From the NCBI RefSeq assembly GCF_001640805.2, contig NC_066837.1, positions 16,538,501-16,602,500 of the forward strand: a DNA stretch of 64,000 bases, given 5' to 3'. The position numbers and the translations under genes were made by a program. Shown piece by piece: positions 35,961 through 49,165 of the stretch (within the stretch, counting starts at the first letter, position 1; each line of letters starts with the position of its first letter). The DNA comes from Lates calcarifer. Its lineage: Eukaryota > Chordata > Actinopteri > Centropomidae. The notes under the pieces were generated by a model. The model did no database searches and had not been told where the DNA came from. It worked only from the letters and a program-made list of their open reading frames with translations.

Positions 35961-38900
35961 ATACAGGTGTAAAGAAAGCTTTCTGCTACATCTGTGCCAA
36001 ACGGAGTTAAGTCTCTTGCCTGTGGAATATTTCTTTCTTTTTACTTTTGCTCTCCCTGAATGTGTGGTGGACAGCCACATGTCTTTCTGATAAAAACAAA
36101 GAACAAAAAAAAAAACAAACAAACACAATGTTGTCGTAGGTCAATGACGTTTATTCTGATCCATCAGTCAGAGCTGTGTGACATTGTGCTCAGGTAATCA
36201 GACATCATGCAGCTATAATGACTACCCTGCAGGGGAGGTGAAAGCCAACACAAGTTCTATTTACATCCTCTGTAATTATTCAATTCACTCTCACAAAGTC
36301 AACTGTCAGTGTGAGTTGAATGTTTGCCATAAAATATAGTGACTCTCCACTCTACCATCATAGTCATAACTGAATAAAACATACAAACTGTGCTGCTGTT
36401 GTACACCGCGGCATCAAATGACTGACAGTTATATTAAAGGGATAAAGGCCGGTGTCCCTCTGTATTTTCACTTACTGTCAACAATCCAGAGAAAAGACCA
36501 AAACCAACAATGTGATTGTGTATCTCTCAATACTTTCCCATTACCCTGTCTGTGGCACTCAGCCCCATTACTTACTGCAGAAAATGTAAAGCTCTAAAAA
36601 TGGCTACAGTATACAGTTTCATTTATTTTAAAACAAAGGTTCATTTTCTAAAAGAGAAGTTTTTAGAAAAAGTAACTCAAACAGTTGTAATTCAAGCATT
36701 TGTCACAGACTATTTTCAGTTGTGAATTAATACACATTTGGTGGTATAGTTGAGTATTTATGTCAAGAGGGTGGTTATTGTGAGACTGCCTAGCACTAAA
36801 ATATAGTGCCTATTTCCATCGTAATGAAACGACGTGTTACCCACTGCAACAGAGGAATAAACTATATTGGGCTTTGACTACGCAAACAATACTTGTTAGA
36901 GGGATGAATTCACTGTTGGTTTAGGTCTTTTCATGGGATTTGCTGGCAGTGAGGAAAAAAATAGAATATTAAGAATCTTATCCTTTAAATCAGGCTGATA
37001 ATTTTTGGACGATTAAAGACGTTTAATTTAGAAACTGGGTGGGATGAGAGAGGCTGAGAAAAAAAAGAGAGGAAGATGGAGTCACTCTTATAGAATTAGG
37101 GATATGGCGCAAACAAGAGAAAACAGTCAGGGGAACATAATATATAACATATAAGGGGCAGAAATCAGGCGTGCGCATTAAGATAGCATGTAACCACTGG
37201 TGTCTTTGAGTGATCTAATACAGTCGTCTCTACTGAATAATCTGTCACCTCACCTCTGTCTTGCAGAGGGGCCAGAATGGCAGAAAAAAATCACTAGTTT
37301 ATTGAAGAGTGTCTTGGTGTTTCATTAAGTGCACTTTAGTCTGGTCAAGAATCCTCTCCCTGCTAATTACACTTACAATGAGACGCACTACAGATCTCTA
37401 CCGTCACTGAAGTTGCCTCAGCTCTCTTAATAACTCTATATGGTCTCTTCATCAGAGGCAAATAAACTGTCCGAGACAGAGACACACACAACGGATGCAA
37501 AACTGTGAGCATACATGACCAGTGCAATACATATGCACACATATATACACAACAAAAAATACACACTCAGAGGCACAAGGATGAAGAAAACCCAACACTG
37601 AGGGAGGATCCGTCTATCCCCAGGGCTCTTCATTACCTCATTGAAGCCATTTATTCCACTGAGGTTACATCTCCTGCTCTGGACTTAATTTAGCAGCAAA
37701 GTGACGTGTCCCTCTCTGCAGCGATACAGGGGCCTTTAAAGCCTCAGATGGTCTGGACCACCACTGCTTCATGGCCACACAGTGCATGCAGATCTATGCC
37801 ATGTCAAGTCAAATCGAGTAAAAAAATAACCAAAGTTATCTCTGAGTATTTTTCATACAGAGAAGGTCTAGACTGTACTCGTAACAATATTATCTCTGCA
37901 ATGTGTGCAAAATGTCACAAGAGTCCAGGCTGGATACTGTTGGTTTCTAGCTTGGTTTTTTTTTCTTCCCCTTTTTCTTTTCTAAAGGCTATTATAACTC
38001 ACTCTGATACAGTACATTATTGGATCTGAAGCAGCACAGTCTCTAAAGCGCCAGTCACACCCTCTGTTCAGCCACAACTGATAATTTATTTTCTCAGGTT
38101 TCCTTCAGTTGCCTTTCTCAAAAGCTGAAACACGATCGCAGAGGTTTTCTGTTCACATTCAAAGACAATGTGGTGTCTGCTGCCTCACTGGTCTCACAAT
38201 TTGAGCATTCAACAGCTATAGCTCTCCTGAGGTTTTGATAGCATGCCTATGGCGCCGAAGACTCATGGGAGAAGTCTGAATATCCACACTGTCTCTTCTG
38301 TAATTCCTCTTAATTACCTGAGGCCTCACACCAAGACCCAAGACCAGAGTCTCCCACAGGGCAGCCTTACACCTCTGCCACCACCTGTAACTATACTGCC
38401 TACAAGCAAGCCCTCTGTGCCAGGCTAAGTCAGTTTGTTGAAGGCATTGTAAGTGTTATGCAAATAATATAACCCAGGCTGTTATCCACTGATAAAGAGC
38501 AAGTCTAAAAAAATTCTCTGGCATTTCAGTCACCACAAATCCCTCTGCCTGCTGGTCACTAACCAAACAACAGCTAGAAAACATCTGCTCTGACCTGGGG
38601 ACCAGTTTTCATCAGTGGGCAAAGACATAGGTCACATGAAAGGCTATGTTATACTGCTATGCTACTCTTGAAATGCTCTTAGTCCATGTGTTTGGTATTT
38701 TTGTGTCCTGCAGAGTGGCTGTGGATTTAATCACACAAATGCCTTATACCCTTATATTTTGGTGATTACATTGGATAAACCAAAGTGAAAACATATAACA
38801 CAAGTGTTATGCATCATCCACTGTGCACTAGAGACTAACTTTAAATATCCCCACAAATTTAAAATGAACTTAAGACGGGAACATAACCTGGTTTTGGCTG

Positions 38901-40054
38901 CATATTTAGTGCTGTATATATTCACACTCATTCTTTTCCCGCTTGGAGAACCAGGATTTGCACTCTCCTCTCTGCTGGCTGAGCCGTACAAGGCAGCGAT
39001 GAAATCCACACAGCTGTTTAAAAGGTGTGACAGGTAATGTGACTGGCTGAGCACAAATTATTTATAATTATATTCCACTTTACCAGCCCATTTTTCACAC
39101 TGTGTGCCGTGCGTATATTTGAAGAACCAACAGAAGGGAAGACTAAACTCTGCAGGTGAAGTAGAGACAGACAGTTTGATCACTTAAAATGTGACAATAC
39201 AAAAACAACAGAGGTGCTAATGATGAACTACATAAAGGTTATGATTCTGCAGTAAAGACTCAACACACATGTACACAACACAGCAGGTCACAAGCTGAGC
39301 CACAGGGAAACTAACATAGAAACACTCCATGTTGTGTTATGTGTGTTATGGTAACTGTTTATATGAATCAAGAATATTTCATTTATTATCCCTTCCTATA
39401 AAAACATCAATAAATTAAACTCAAAGCACCCAAAGAGTTGTTCAAATGGACCTGCACTATCATCTCTGCGCAGCTGCTCATCCTGGTTCTCTGCTCCTCA
39501 TCAAGTCTCTCAGATTATTAACCACTGACCACGATCATATAAACAGGGAATCATGCTCTGATTTTGGGCTTTCATTCAAATATAAGTGGGTCTACTGATT
39601 CTCTATCAAATGCATCATTTAAAAGAACTTTGAAAAAAAACCCTCTGGGGATTCAGCGCTGATAACCTGAGATATCTGAGTGATTACATCTTTGACGGGC
39701 TACTTTCTGTTAGCAAGGGTCTCATGACGATTTATAAAGAATTCAGTTCCAACTATTTTAGTTTTGTCAGAGATACAGTTAAAAAATGATTACTTATACA
39801 TCAAGAGGGAGCTCAACTCGTGTTATTTCTTAGAAGCTCCATAGGTTAAAATATACCATTATACACTGCAGAAGTTCTCTGATAGTTGTTAGCAAGATCC
39901 TTGACACAACTGAGACAGACAGACTGAGAAGATTGGTAAAGAAGTGGCTGTTGAATAATCAATATTGCTGCAAGTCTGTTTTCTAAATGTGTTTATTTGC
40001 TCTCTTTTGTAGCCTTATTGTGTTTTTTTCCCTACAGTTTTAAATGTACGCTGT

Positions 40055-40115
40055 GTGGCCACTTTGTTAGGTACATCTGTTAAATCTAACGCAGTTCAAT
40101 ACAACATCTATCGGT
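40055..40115 (+). repeat. short transposon-terminus-like repeat
   Basis: GTGTGGCCACTTTGTTAGGT (about 40052-40071), then ACATCTGTTAAATCTAACG and AGTTCAATACAACATC, match the widespread fish phrase GGCCACTTTATTAGGTACAC plus a ...GTTCAATACAACA-type continuation. It is a DNA-transposon end or relic, and the family is not assigned. Confidence 0.4.
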
Positions 40116-40136
40116 CTGTATCAGAAATTTTCATCC

Positions 40137-40415
40137 AACTAAGGCTGCTCAGTCTGCTGGTTATTTTTGGAAATAATGGAGATTATTGTTTCTAAAATGT
40201 CGTCCTAAAGCCCAATGTGGCATCTTGCTGATTTTGTCCAAACAACAGTTCAAAACCCAAGGATATCCATCTTATGGTGATATCAAAACAGGAGCAAATC
40301 CTCACAGCTGACATGGTGGAGCTGGATGATATTTGGCCTGTTTTCTTGATAATGATAAACATCAGAATAGTTGCCCAATAATTCAGCTGATTAATCAAAT
40401 AATCATCTCAGCTCT
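40137..40415. mobile_element. inverted-terminus element, copy 3
   Basis: The copy starts at AACTAAGGCTGCTCAGTC and ends TAATCATCTCAGCTCTTC. The inner landmarks CTAAAGCCCAATGTGGCATC, TTTTGTCCAAACAACAG and CAAAACCCAAGGATATCC match the same perciform repeat family. It lies directly after a different short repeat (40055-40115), so the two may be nested. Confidence 0.5.
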
Positions 40416-42283
40416 TCATCCCACATGAACCTGGAACATTTATTTCAAGATCCAATTGCACAGACCTAATCCCCTCACAAATAAATCTCAGCAATATAAG
40501 CCCACACACTCCCCTCCACTTAGGCCTAAATGTGGCATCAGAGCCCCAGACACAGGGTAACATGTCCTCTTTTCCTCTTCGCTCACCTTCCAATTTACCC
40601 CCCTGAGAGGTTAAGCTCTACCTTTCGGCCTTGCCTCTCTCTCACTGATCAGCTGTTCCTCTGCTTCGTTAAGAAAGAAGGGACAAATAAAAACACAGAC
40701 AACCGCGGCTCTTCCCCGCTGAGGTCGTGTTGTTCCTCATGTTGGGGTCTGTGTACGTCGAGGGGCAATTTCCTCCTCACCTCCTGCAGCTGTCTGCTCT
40801 CCAGACCCACTCCCAAGCCTCAAGTCGCGCCTAATTAATTGACAGGTTGCACCCACTGAGGGTCAGATGGAGACAGATTCATTGACACTTGCAGCAGGTT
40901 AGCGAACGTAGCCACTGGAGATGTTAAACAAGGTAACACCTGCTATTTGCACGGCTAAAAAGTTGTGAAATATCAACGAGACAACACAGCGAGCAGTGCA
41001 GAAAAATCACTTCATCATCAATCATTTTAACTTAATAGATTTTCTTATGTTTCCTTTCTAAAAGATGCAAATAAAAGAAGTAATTTTACTCTTTCAACAA
41101 GTATTATTATTATTATTGATGTATGGCAGTTGAATGAATTAACAACCAACAAGATCTCAACCTGTCAAGATTTCCTCCTAATTAAAAGCGACAAAAAACA
41201 GTGAGTAGCATCACACAGATCTCTACTTCTCATACTATCAAATATTTTTCTTCCTTATCTTTCTTTCAACATTTCCCTCTCTGTCTTGAAAACATAATTA
41301 TCAGCTAATCATCCCCCTTTTAGCGAAGCTGTCTGCATCACATGAGTTCCTGGGAGTCCTGACGTCTTGTTTCTCATGAGCCGTCTGAGGACACTATCAT
41401 CAAATATTACTCAATCTCGTTGAGCTATCAAACCCAACATTAGTTTCCTCTCATCTCTGCACCTCGACCCTTCCCTCAGCCCGCAGATCTTATCTTTTGT
41501 TCTATTGGTTTCATCCTTTTGTGCAAGAAAAATTATATGAAAAAAAAAAATCTCTGACTCTCCCTGTCTATCAATGGAAGAGCTTCAAAAGGCCTCGCTT
41601 TGGCATGACATGAAGAGTGACGGTTTCTGATGAAATTTCTGTATGTGCCGGCCCAGACATTCTGATCATGTTATTAGTTAACACATGGAGGGTTGAAAAG
41701 ACCTCTCCGTGGCTCCTTTTCTGCATCTGATACCTCAATGAAAGAGAAAATTACTTATATATAGCAACAGATGCAGATAGTATTGTGCTTGGTTTCAGCG
41801 GAGCCTGCACAAGCAGATATCAGTGAAACTGGTTGAGTACCTGCTGACTTCAGTAACAGAACTGTACACCAACAAGCTGAGCAACGTGGGTAGAGGCGGC
41901 ATCACAGTATCAGGCCCCCCTTTTCTCTATTCTTAGCTCTTCCTCCTTCTCTCACAGTCACACATGGCTAGGTATAGAAGAGGAGAGATAGAAAGAGGCA
42001 TCTTGAGTTTCTGTCTCTAACAAAAATGGCACAGTATTAACACTCATTTTTCAGTTTATTAAATACTATGGTCTGTCTGGACTGTCGTTTTTAGCCACCA
42101 TTGTATCCTATTGAATTCAAATTCACAGTGTACAAGTGCAACAGGCTGTGCCTTGTTCTCCAGCTGGGAGCTTTCTTCCATCTGACCCACATTGTTGTTG
42201 TTTTTCTTTCATACAAAATGGAGAAAACCAGCAAACTGAGTGGAAAGGAATAATCGTGTCACCAAATTATTTGAGAAGTGATG

Positions 42284-42325
42284 AGTGCCTGCTCTACCTC
42301 ACTCAGGCGAGGTAGAGCAGGCACT
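42284..42325. repeat. perfect 17-bp inverted repeat, 8-nt loop
   Basis: AGTGCCTGCTCTACCTC (42284-42300) and GAGGTAGAGCAGGCACT (42309-42325) are exact reverse complements, separated by ACTCAGGC. It has no mismatch, unlike most decayed repeats nearby, and is GC-rich relative to its surroundings. It does not match a microRNA precursor I know. Confidence 0.9.
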
Positions 42326-45252
42326 GCAACTGGTCGGGGCAGTATCGATATAACAGCATAGTACAGGATTAGGCCACAAGTGTTGTGTTTAAATTCATTC
42401 AAAGTGATTACACGTTGGTGCCCTGTCACTCTATGTAAACCTAGCTACAAAAGGCCTGCAATAAATCCAAAGTTGATGAAGGTTTTAATGTTCATTTTGT
42501 TCCTTGAAAATGGTTTTAGAGAGGTGTTGTTGGCAGCTGCAGTTTGCGATGCTGTTGAACTGTCTTACATTATACTGAGAGGTATTTCTATTGAGTCTAC
42601 TTTCACTGGTATAAATAAGTTACAAAATATTGAACTTCTCTAACCCACTACACAGTTTCAATATTCAAAGACTGAAAATTGTGACCTTTGTGAAGGCAGC
42701 ATTTATTGCAGGACTGTTGAATTAGCTTGGAAATATGCTCCGGCAAAGACACACCTTAACGCCCCTGCTAATCTGTGCAGAGAGGGGTGTTATGGGTAAC
42801 CACCTGCTGTCGAGAGCTGGGTTCAAATCAGAGAAAAAATGGAAACATTACATAACTAGCATGAACAAGTGTAAAAGAAACAGCCATGTCTGCAGTCAAA
42901 ACTGGCAACTGAGTGAAGGATATTTTCCTTTTTTTTTTTAGATTGTGTCATTTTTTGAAAAACTCTGAAAAATGCATGGATAACAAGGAGCTATTTCTGA
43001 GGAATCGTGCAACTACTTTGCACTTCTCTCCCTCTCTCTCTCTCTCTTTCTCTGGCTCTGAGTAAACAATAAACACCAGGCTGCTCAGGACCTGTAATCT
43101 CCAAACGACTCAATCAACATTTGTAAAGCTGGTCACATGAGGCTCGTATCCAAAACTGACTCAGTCGGCTATCTGTGTGAGTCCCAGCGTCAACATCTCG
43201 ACGCCCGGCATTTCACAGCCTCCGCTCTGCTCCACAGTCCGCCAATCAAACCGGGAGGCCACGCCGCCCCGTCTGATGAGAGAGCCAATGCACGGATCCA
43301 GTAATCCCCCCACCCCCCCAAAAAAACCCAAACCTCTATCTACCCAGCCCACTCTCCAAAAACATGCAGCATCACGACGCTGCAACAGCACGCCCCTCCC
43401 ATGGCCTTGTTGCTTACGCACTCAGAGCTACATCTGTCTACAAAGCTGCCTCCTTCATCCACTGTCAGTGAAGCTCACCACTGGATTTACCGCCTGCGCC
43501 TGGATCTTTGCCTGTCTGTCTCTTTTTCTGTCTGCCACGCCTTAACCCCTTGCTTGCTCTGTCATGTTCGCTCCCATCTTTTTTTTTTTTTTTGGTGAGT
43601 GTGTGTGTGTGAGATGGGAAAATCTGCCCTAGAAACACAGTTCACATGCAGCCATTTCAAGCCTGCAGTGTCAGCCAATACCCAACTGTTGAGACGAATG
43701 ATGAAGTTTTGATTGAAATATCGTCAGGGGGGAGAGCTGAGGGGGGGCTTTTGGAAGCTGTGGTGTGCAGAGTCTGTGCAGCATATGTGAGTAAGTGAGC
43801 AGAATACAGTAGGTCTGCTCAGTGCTGAAGCTGTTGTGTTGTGAGTGAGGGACGTACCAGCTGTCACACACCTCCTCTAAGTCACGCTTCAACAAAAGAG
43901 GCGCATCATAATTAGATAGTTACATCAGATGCTGTGAGTCTGTGAATGCAAATGCAGAAAAGCTCAGTTTAGATGTGCGATCGTGTACCAGTCTCGGCAC
44001 CCCAAAGCTAAAAAACAATCCGGCCAAGAATCTAATCCGAGATGCTACCAGGAGACAAATCCTGGAGCTGCTCCATTGGCAGGAGCTGGACAATGGGATT
44101 TTGCACATTTTCTGTTTCAAAACTGTTCCCGCACACGAGCAAAATGACTGTAAAAGTTTCAACACGCTTTTCCACAGGTCTAACGGTTCATCCTGCACTC
44201 ATGAACGTCACGTGTGAGCTCGCCTTTTGAACCGATTTTACTTTATCGCCACTCGTGTACTCTTTGTCATACTTCCTCTCAGACAAGTCTTTCTATTATC
44301 TTTACATGTCCCTCCAACTTTTAAATGTGCCGTTTATCAGTGGAACTCCTGAGCGGCTTCTGAAAGGAGCACAAGCTCAGCAAGAAAATTCTCCAGCTTC
44401 TCCAGTCTCCTGCTTTATATGGTTGCTATTGTCTAGACCTGTTTTCCCTTGTGAAGCAGCACAACTCGTCGTTTTGATGGGCTTATTGAAGCCAGTGCCT
44501 CGTTATCCCTTATCTCAACACTGGGCTCTCTCACAAAGCACCGCGAGAAAGAATCTGTGACAAGAAGAAAAAAAAAAAGAGACAATTTCTCCTTTGTTCT
44601 TTTGCACTACGAATGTTTCTTCCCTCATCCTCTTGTCCTTCTCATTCCTGTCCTGAAAATGAAAACAAATCAAGGATGGCGATGGGCTTCTGCACAGAAA
44701 CTCAAAAATAAAGATTTGTGCACATGCTGGGCCTTGTTTTACAAACAACTTACTAGAACATTTTTACCATTCTCGTGACAGATCTTTGAAAAACACACAG
44801 AAATTTCTCCGCAACCCTCTCTTTAGAGCCAATTTCTAGAATATATTATTATGAAGTGATGAGCAGTATCACTGTCACAAAACGGTACAGCCCAGTGAAC
44901 TGCCTCCTGCTTTTTATTTTTCATGAAAGGTAAAGCCCAGCGATTCCCTAATTTGACCAAAAGAAACCATAATGCAGATCCTTGAGGCGATTATCTCATG
45001 AAGCACCAGATGTGTCACCACAGATTACACAACGTTGTTGTTCTCTAACATCCAACATGAAACATCTGCAGACCCATTATTTCCACCTCTTCTGATATTT
45101 TACACGACCTGAAATTCTCATGAGTGAGGACGATTCCTGTTGGTTAAATTAGGCTTGAATTAATGGAAAACATACACAACTATTGGATGTTAATACTTAT
45201 GATGGTGTCTCAACATAGGAAATTATTTTTGATGCTATAATACTAATAGTAC

Positions 45253-45482
45253 TGGAGCTGAAATTAGTAGCCTATTAAATCGATTATTCGATTGTCAAGA
45301 AAATACTAGGTAATTTTGATAACGGTTCATCATTATCGAGCAGAGCTGTTGCCAGTTTCCAGATTCTAAAATGTACTTTTATTTGTCTGGCGTCATTTCA
45401 AATATAATAGCTGTGGGTTATGTTGTGTTAGTCAGACAAAACAAACAAATGTTCACAGACTGAACAACTGATTGATTAATCC
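45253..45482. mobile_element. inverted-terminus element, copy 4
   Basis: The copy starts GGAGCTGAAATTAGTAGCC, followed by TTAAATCGATTATTCGATTG, and continues to AACTGATTGATTAATCCC. The inner block GTTAGTCAGACAAAACAAAC corresponds to the GGTCGGACAAAACAAG landmark of the family. It lies about 130 bp from the candidate grin2b 5' exon. Confidence 0.45.
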
Positions 45483-45542
45483 CAAAAAATATAGTATAGA
45501 GTCATCGATACTGAAAATAATCTCTAAAATGACCATTTTTCT

Positions 45543-45558
45543 GGGGGGGGGGGGGGGG
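45543..45558 (+). repeat. poly-G run
   Basis: About 16 consecutive G, close to the candidate grin2b 5' exon donor (45620). Confidence 0.85.
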
Positions 45559-45620
45559 TGTTTCAGAAAATGCTCAGGGACACACAAATTACAACCCAAT
45601 CACTCAAATCACTGGCCTAC

Positions 45621-45751
45621 CTTGAACATTGCCAGCCCGGATCTCCTCTCTACTCTTCAGATCTGGCATGATGGAGTGATCTGGGATTCGACTCCTCCTC
45701 TCATAGCCTCGGATGAAGGGATGGTAGACAGATGAAGTCACGCACAGAAGA
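45621..45751 (-). other. candidate upstream (5') exon of grin2b
   Basis: On the minus strand a pyrimidine-rich run (about 45765-45795) is followed by two possible acceptors, TGCAAG (exon start 45763) and CTTCAG (exon start 45751). About 131-143 nt later comes a consensus donor, CAAG/GTAGG, with GT at 45619-45620. It lies 15.3 kb upstream of the grin2b coding exon on the same strand. An ATG at 45627-45629, nine codons after an in-frame TGA, gives Met-Phe-Lys. If joined to 30346 it continues GRHLHSFT and then runs in frame into the grin2b Met. It could equally be plain 5'UTR, an exon of another transcript, or chance. One other frame is also open across the whole segment. Splice-site quality and phase are seen; the assignment to grin2b is inferred. 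Confidence 0.4.
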
Positions 45752-46245
45752 CTGAAGTAGGGTCTTGCAGGGCGAGGGAGGAAGGAGGGCGGCAGCGGGG
45801 TGTTGTCAGCGTGGGGATATGGTAGGGGTGGAGGTTTTTAAAGTGTAATAATATGTACAGAATTTACAATAATTAGCATTAAATCATTCACTAAAATTGT
45901 TAGTGTAAACATAGAGACTGTGTGTTGAGGAGTGCAGTGAGTTGCTTAGAAACAATGGTTTTACATGTGAGGTGCCAAAAAAGACTAATTTGCAAAGAAC
46001 CAGATCCAAGCTGGTTGAAAATGTGTTTTTTAAACTCAGATTTTACAAGAATTTAAAAGTTGAGCGTCAACTCAAAAATGTCAGCGTGAACTCAACAAAA
46101 GAAACTAAAAGATGATGGATGGAGAGTGATGAAGGGATGTTCTTTCATTCGCCTCTCTCCATCCGATTCGCTCTCCCCTTCCTCCAACGCTGGTGATACA
46201 GCTTGCCGAGGTCTCCTCCCAGAAGTCTGCGAGTGTGTGAACACG

Positions 46246-46259
46246 GTTGCCGTGGAGAT
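46246..46259. promoter_or_regulatory. half-conserved RFX X-box-like motif
   Basis: GTTGCCGTGGAGAT has a perfect X-box left half (GTTGCC) and a degenerate right half. It lies about 500 bp upstream (on the minus strand) of the candidate grin2b 5' exon, a position compatible with a proximal promoter. Confidence 0.25.
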
Positions 46260-47387
46260 GAGGAGATGAGCAGCAGTATGTGTGTTTGTGTGTGTATGTG
46301 TGTGTGCGTACTCCTCTTCTTGTTCTTCTACTTCTTCCCTCCCTTCCTTCCTTTCTTCCTTCTTCTTTGGCTTTCTTTCACTCCGTGCCTTTGCCTTTGC
46401 TTTAGCCAGTCATGCTCATCAGTTTGCCGGGCTGCTCTGCGCTCTTCTCTTCCTCAGTCTGAAGGGCAGAAGAAGAGAGGGGCAGAGTCAGATGGCAGAG
46501 TGGATGGATGGGTTGTTGGTGAAGGCTGAATGCCACTGTGTACACAAGTCAATTGCCTCTGAGGTCAAGGCTTAACTCAGCCAAGCCGCTGTGTCTACAT
46601 GCCCGCTTTCACTGCAGTCTGAATGTGCTGAACGTTGTTGCCCAGTAATGTTACTGTGTTATTTTTTTGACAGAAGATGCTCAGAGTGCTTTTGTTTTAT
46701 CTTTGCTTTAATCCAGCGTTTCTTAAAATATGAGTCCTGACACAAAGTGGGTCGTGCAACCTTAGTGGGTGATATCCTGATATGAGTTTGCCATACTGTT
46801 TCTATCAACGTGTTTCTTCTTTAACATCTCCGGTTATATTGGGGCACTTGTTGATTCCTGCATCAATATGATAAAGGGGCTTGATTTGTCAGGTACTTAA
46901 TTTGCCGCATTTATCCAAAAGAGAACATTCCTGTCAAGTTATTTTATCTTAAAACAGTTTCTACAGTGACGTTTCCCAAAAAAATATTCCTAATTGCCAT
47001 ATATACTGGTATCACAATATGAAATCATATGCACCTTGAGAGGAGATTTTATCCATATCACATATGTTGTCTGCTTACACTGTGTGTTACATTTATTTTC
47101 TGTGATATTTTCCTTTAAGTGAAGCATTCACATTTGTGCATTTTAATCAGTATTTCTCCCTTTATTGATAGTCGAGTAAGGCAGATATTAAGGTGGTTAA
47201 ATAGAGTCATATTGAATCTCAATTTTGAGTCCAAAAAACTAACTTCAAGGTAAAAAATTAATATAGCACTTGTGATGATTCACTTTTGATGCTATATATA
47301 TATAGAATCAAAGGATGTCACCAGAATTAGGCAACCATTTGTCTTCTGTGATAACTTTGGTCCAGCAGTGTAATCTCTTTCAACAGA

Positions 47388-47625
47388 GCTGATCGATTAG
47401 TTGATCAACAGACAATTAACCAGCAAAAAATTCCTAAAGATTCTCTTGTTCCATTTTATCAAAGGTGAATATTTGCTAGTTTTCCTAGTCGTAGGTAGTC
47501 AACCAAATATCTCTATTTTGGTTTTGGACTGTTTGCTGGAAAAAAGAAAAGATATTTAATGATGTCACTTGCAATGGATATGTTATATACCACTGACTGA
47601 TTAATCTAAAAACTAATTGTTAGGA
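47388..47625. mobile_element. inverted-terminus element, copy 5
   Basis: The copy begins GAGCTGATCGATTAGTTGAT and ends GACTGATTAATCTAAAAACT. Inner landmarks are TATCTCTATTTTGGTTTTGG, ACTGTTTGCTGG and AAAGATATTTAATGATGTCA. Sequence identity to the other copies is low, and the call rests on termini and landmark order. Confidence 0.4.
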
Positions 47626-49128
47626 GAAACTGCTTTTTTGGGTGTGTTTGCACACTGGAGTATCTACAGTGCAATAAACCAATGTTTGTCCCACATTCAC
47701 AATCGTCATTTTAACATGTAATACGTTCACAGGGATATGTCTGTATCTGGGAGTGTGTGTGTGTGTGTGTGTGCGGGTGTGTTTATCTGTGTATTTTGAG
47801 GAAGTCGAAGGATGTAGGTATACACAGTTTAGCCTTAGGAAAATTGTCAGAGGATATCTGTATGTGTAGAATTTTAATCCTGTCTGGCAGTGTAATGAAT
47901 TATTCATTCAACAAATTTTATTTACAAAAATCCATCTTTTTTCTGACTCCTTCAAAGTCTAATTATCTCTGACTCTCGTAGTAGTATTAAAATGACACCT
48001 TAAGTCGTGCAGAATTATACTCTATATCCTTATATAAACCTTATTTGTTTGTTTAGTTCCCTCACTAAGTTATGAACGTGCGGCTTTTCAAAATGTAGAA
48101 TTGTGTTTTATTGGTTTGAATTATTCAAGAAATCCATCCTTTATGGAAGCAATGGTTTTTATGTGCATGTAAATGTATTTAAAATGCAAACAATTCTTCA
48201 GTAAAATGCAGAAGTGCATTTCCAAGTCAAAAAATGGACCTGATCAGTTTTTCCTTAAATACGGACTTTGGTTGTTTGTTTGTGGACACCTTAGTTGGGA
48301 TGTGAAATCAACTAACTGTCTTATGTTTTTGATGCACACAGAATTTAAAGACCTCAACAACCTTAACACAGTCTTAATGACTCTTTTGAACATAAATCCT
48401 TCATTAGACTGAAGCCCGAGAGAAGAGCACGCCCTTTTAAGCCTTTATATTTTAACTACTGTGCGCTGGCAATGTGGCAACACCACACCACACCACTCTC
48501 TTAAAAGACATCCTAAATCATTCAGACTGTTTGTGCTTAGAGACGCTCAGTTAAAATCATCTTGAAACTTTCAGGGCAGGGGCCCACTCTTTCACTGTGT
48601 TAATGGGGAATATTTAAGAGGATTTTAAGAGCAATGCCTAGAGATCTGATGATGCATTAAAATATTAAGTGACCTCAAGATGTCTTATGACACTTAAGTA
48701 TTTTGTGTTGTGACAGGAATCACCTTATTCAGAAAGGTTTCAGAGCAAGTAAAATATGCAATACAGACTGGATTCATACTACAGTTTGGGAAATGTGGAA
48801 TAATTTGCTGTAATCATCTTTGGGATAATTATGCCACTGTTAATTAGCTATTTAGTTGATTAGCTAGTTCATTAACAATTTTAATTGAAAATAAGACACC
48901 ATAGTTGAGCCTCTGGTTGTGGAAAAGCTAACACAGCAGTGGATCACTTAGGCAATATATGATGCACCCTGAGACATACAGCCTAGTATGTCATCTGTAG
49001 TGCAGTGTGCTCATTAAGGTCATGCTGAGGAGCCTAATACAGTAAAGCTGGTGTATGAGTCACATGAGATCTGTGATACATTTCCAGAGATCTAGTCATA
49101 TTCAGAGATCTGTTGCAGATCCATCGAG

Positions 49129-49165
49129 CAGGAGGAGGAGGAGGAGGAGGAGGAGGAGGTGGAGG
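49129..49165. repeat. GGA trinucleotide repeat
   Basis: About 10 GGA units followed by GGTGGAGG. Confidence 0.85.

Larger units (their letters stand above)
30349..45620 (-). other. upstream intron or 5' flank of grin2b
   Basis: No coding exon is recognised in this 15 kb. It holds a Tc1/mariner remnant (31150-31345), a poly-C/poly-A junction (31387-31419), a GT microsatellite (31683-31718), a long purine-rich block (about 32480-33240), an RFX X-box-like site (33281-33294), a CA repeat (34411-34446), repeat copies at 35765-35960 and 40055-40415, and a perfect hairpin (42284-42325). If the candidate exon at 45621-45751 is real, the whole span is a 5'UTR intron; otherwise part of it is promoter-proximal flank. 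Confidence 0.5.

Noticed and set aside
42309..42315. let-7 seed (GAGGTAG) in a perfect hairpin
   Set aside because: Only seven bases match. The remainder differs from let-7 and the 17-bp stem is too short for a standard precursor. It is kept only as a hairpin observation.
43177..43545. 122-codon plus ORF, Pro/Ser-rich
   Set aside because: I considered it as a possible exon because of its higher GC, but no family match, no good flanking acceptor/donor pair, and a poly-C/poly-A stretch in the middle.
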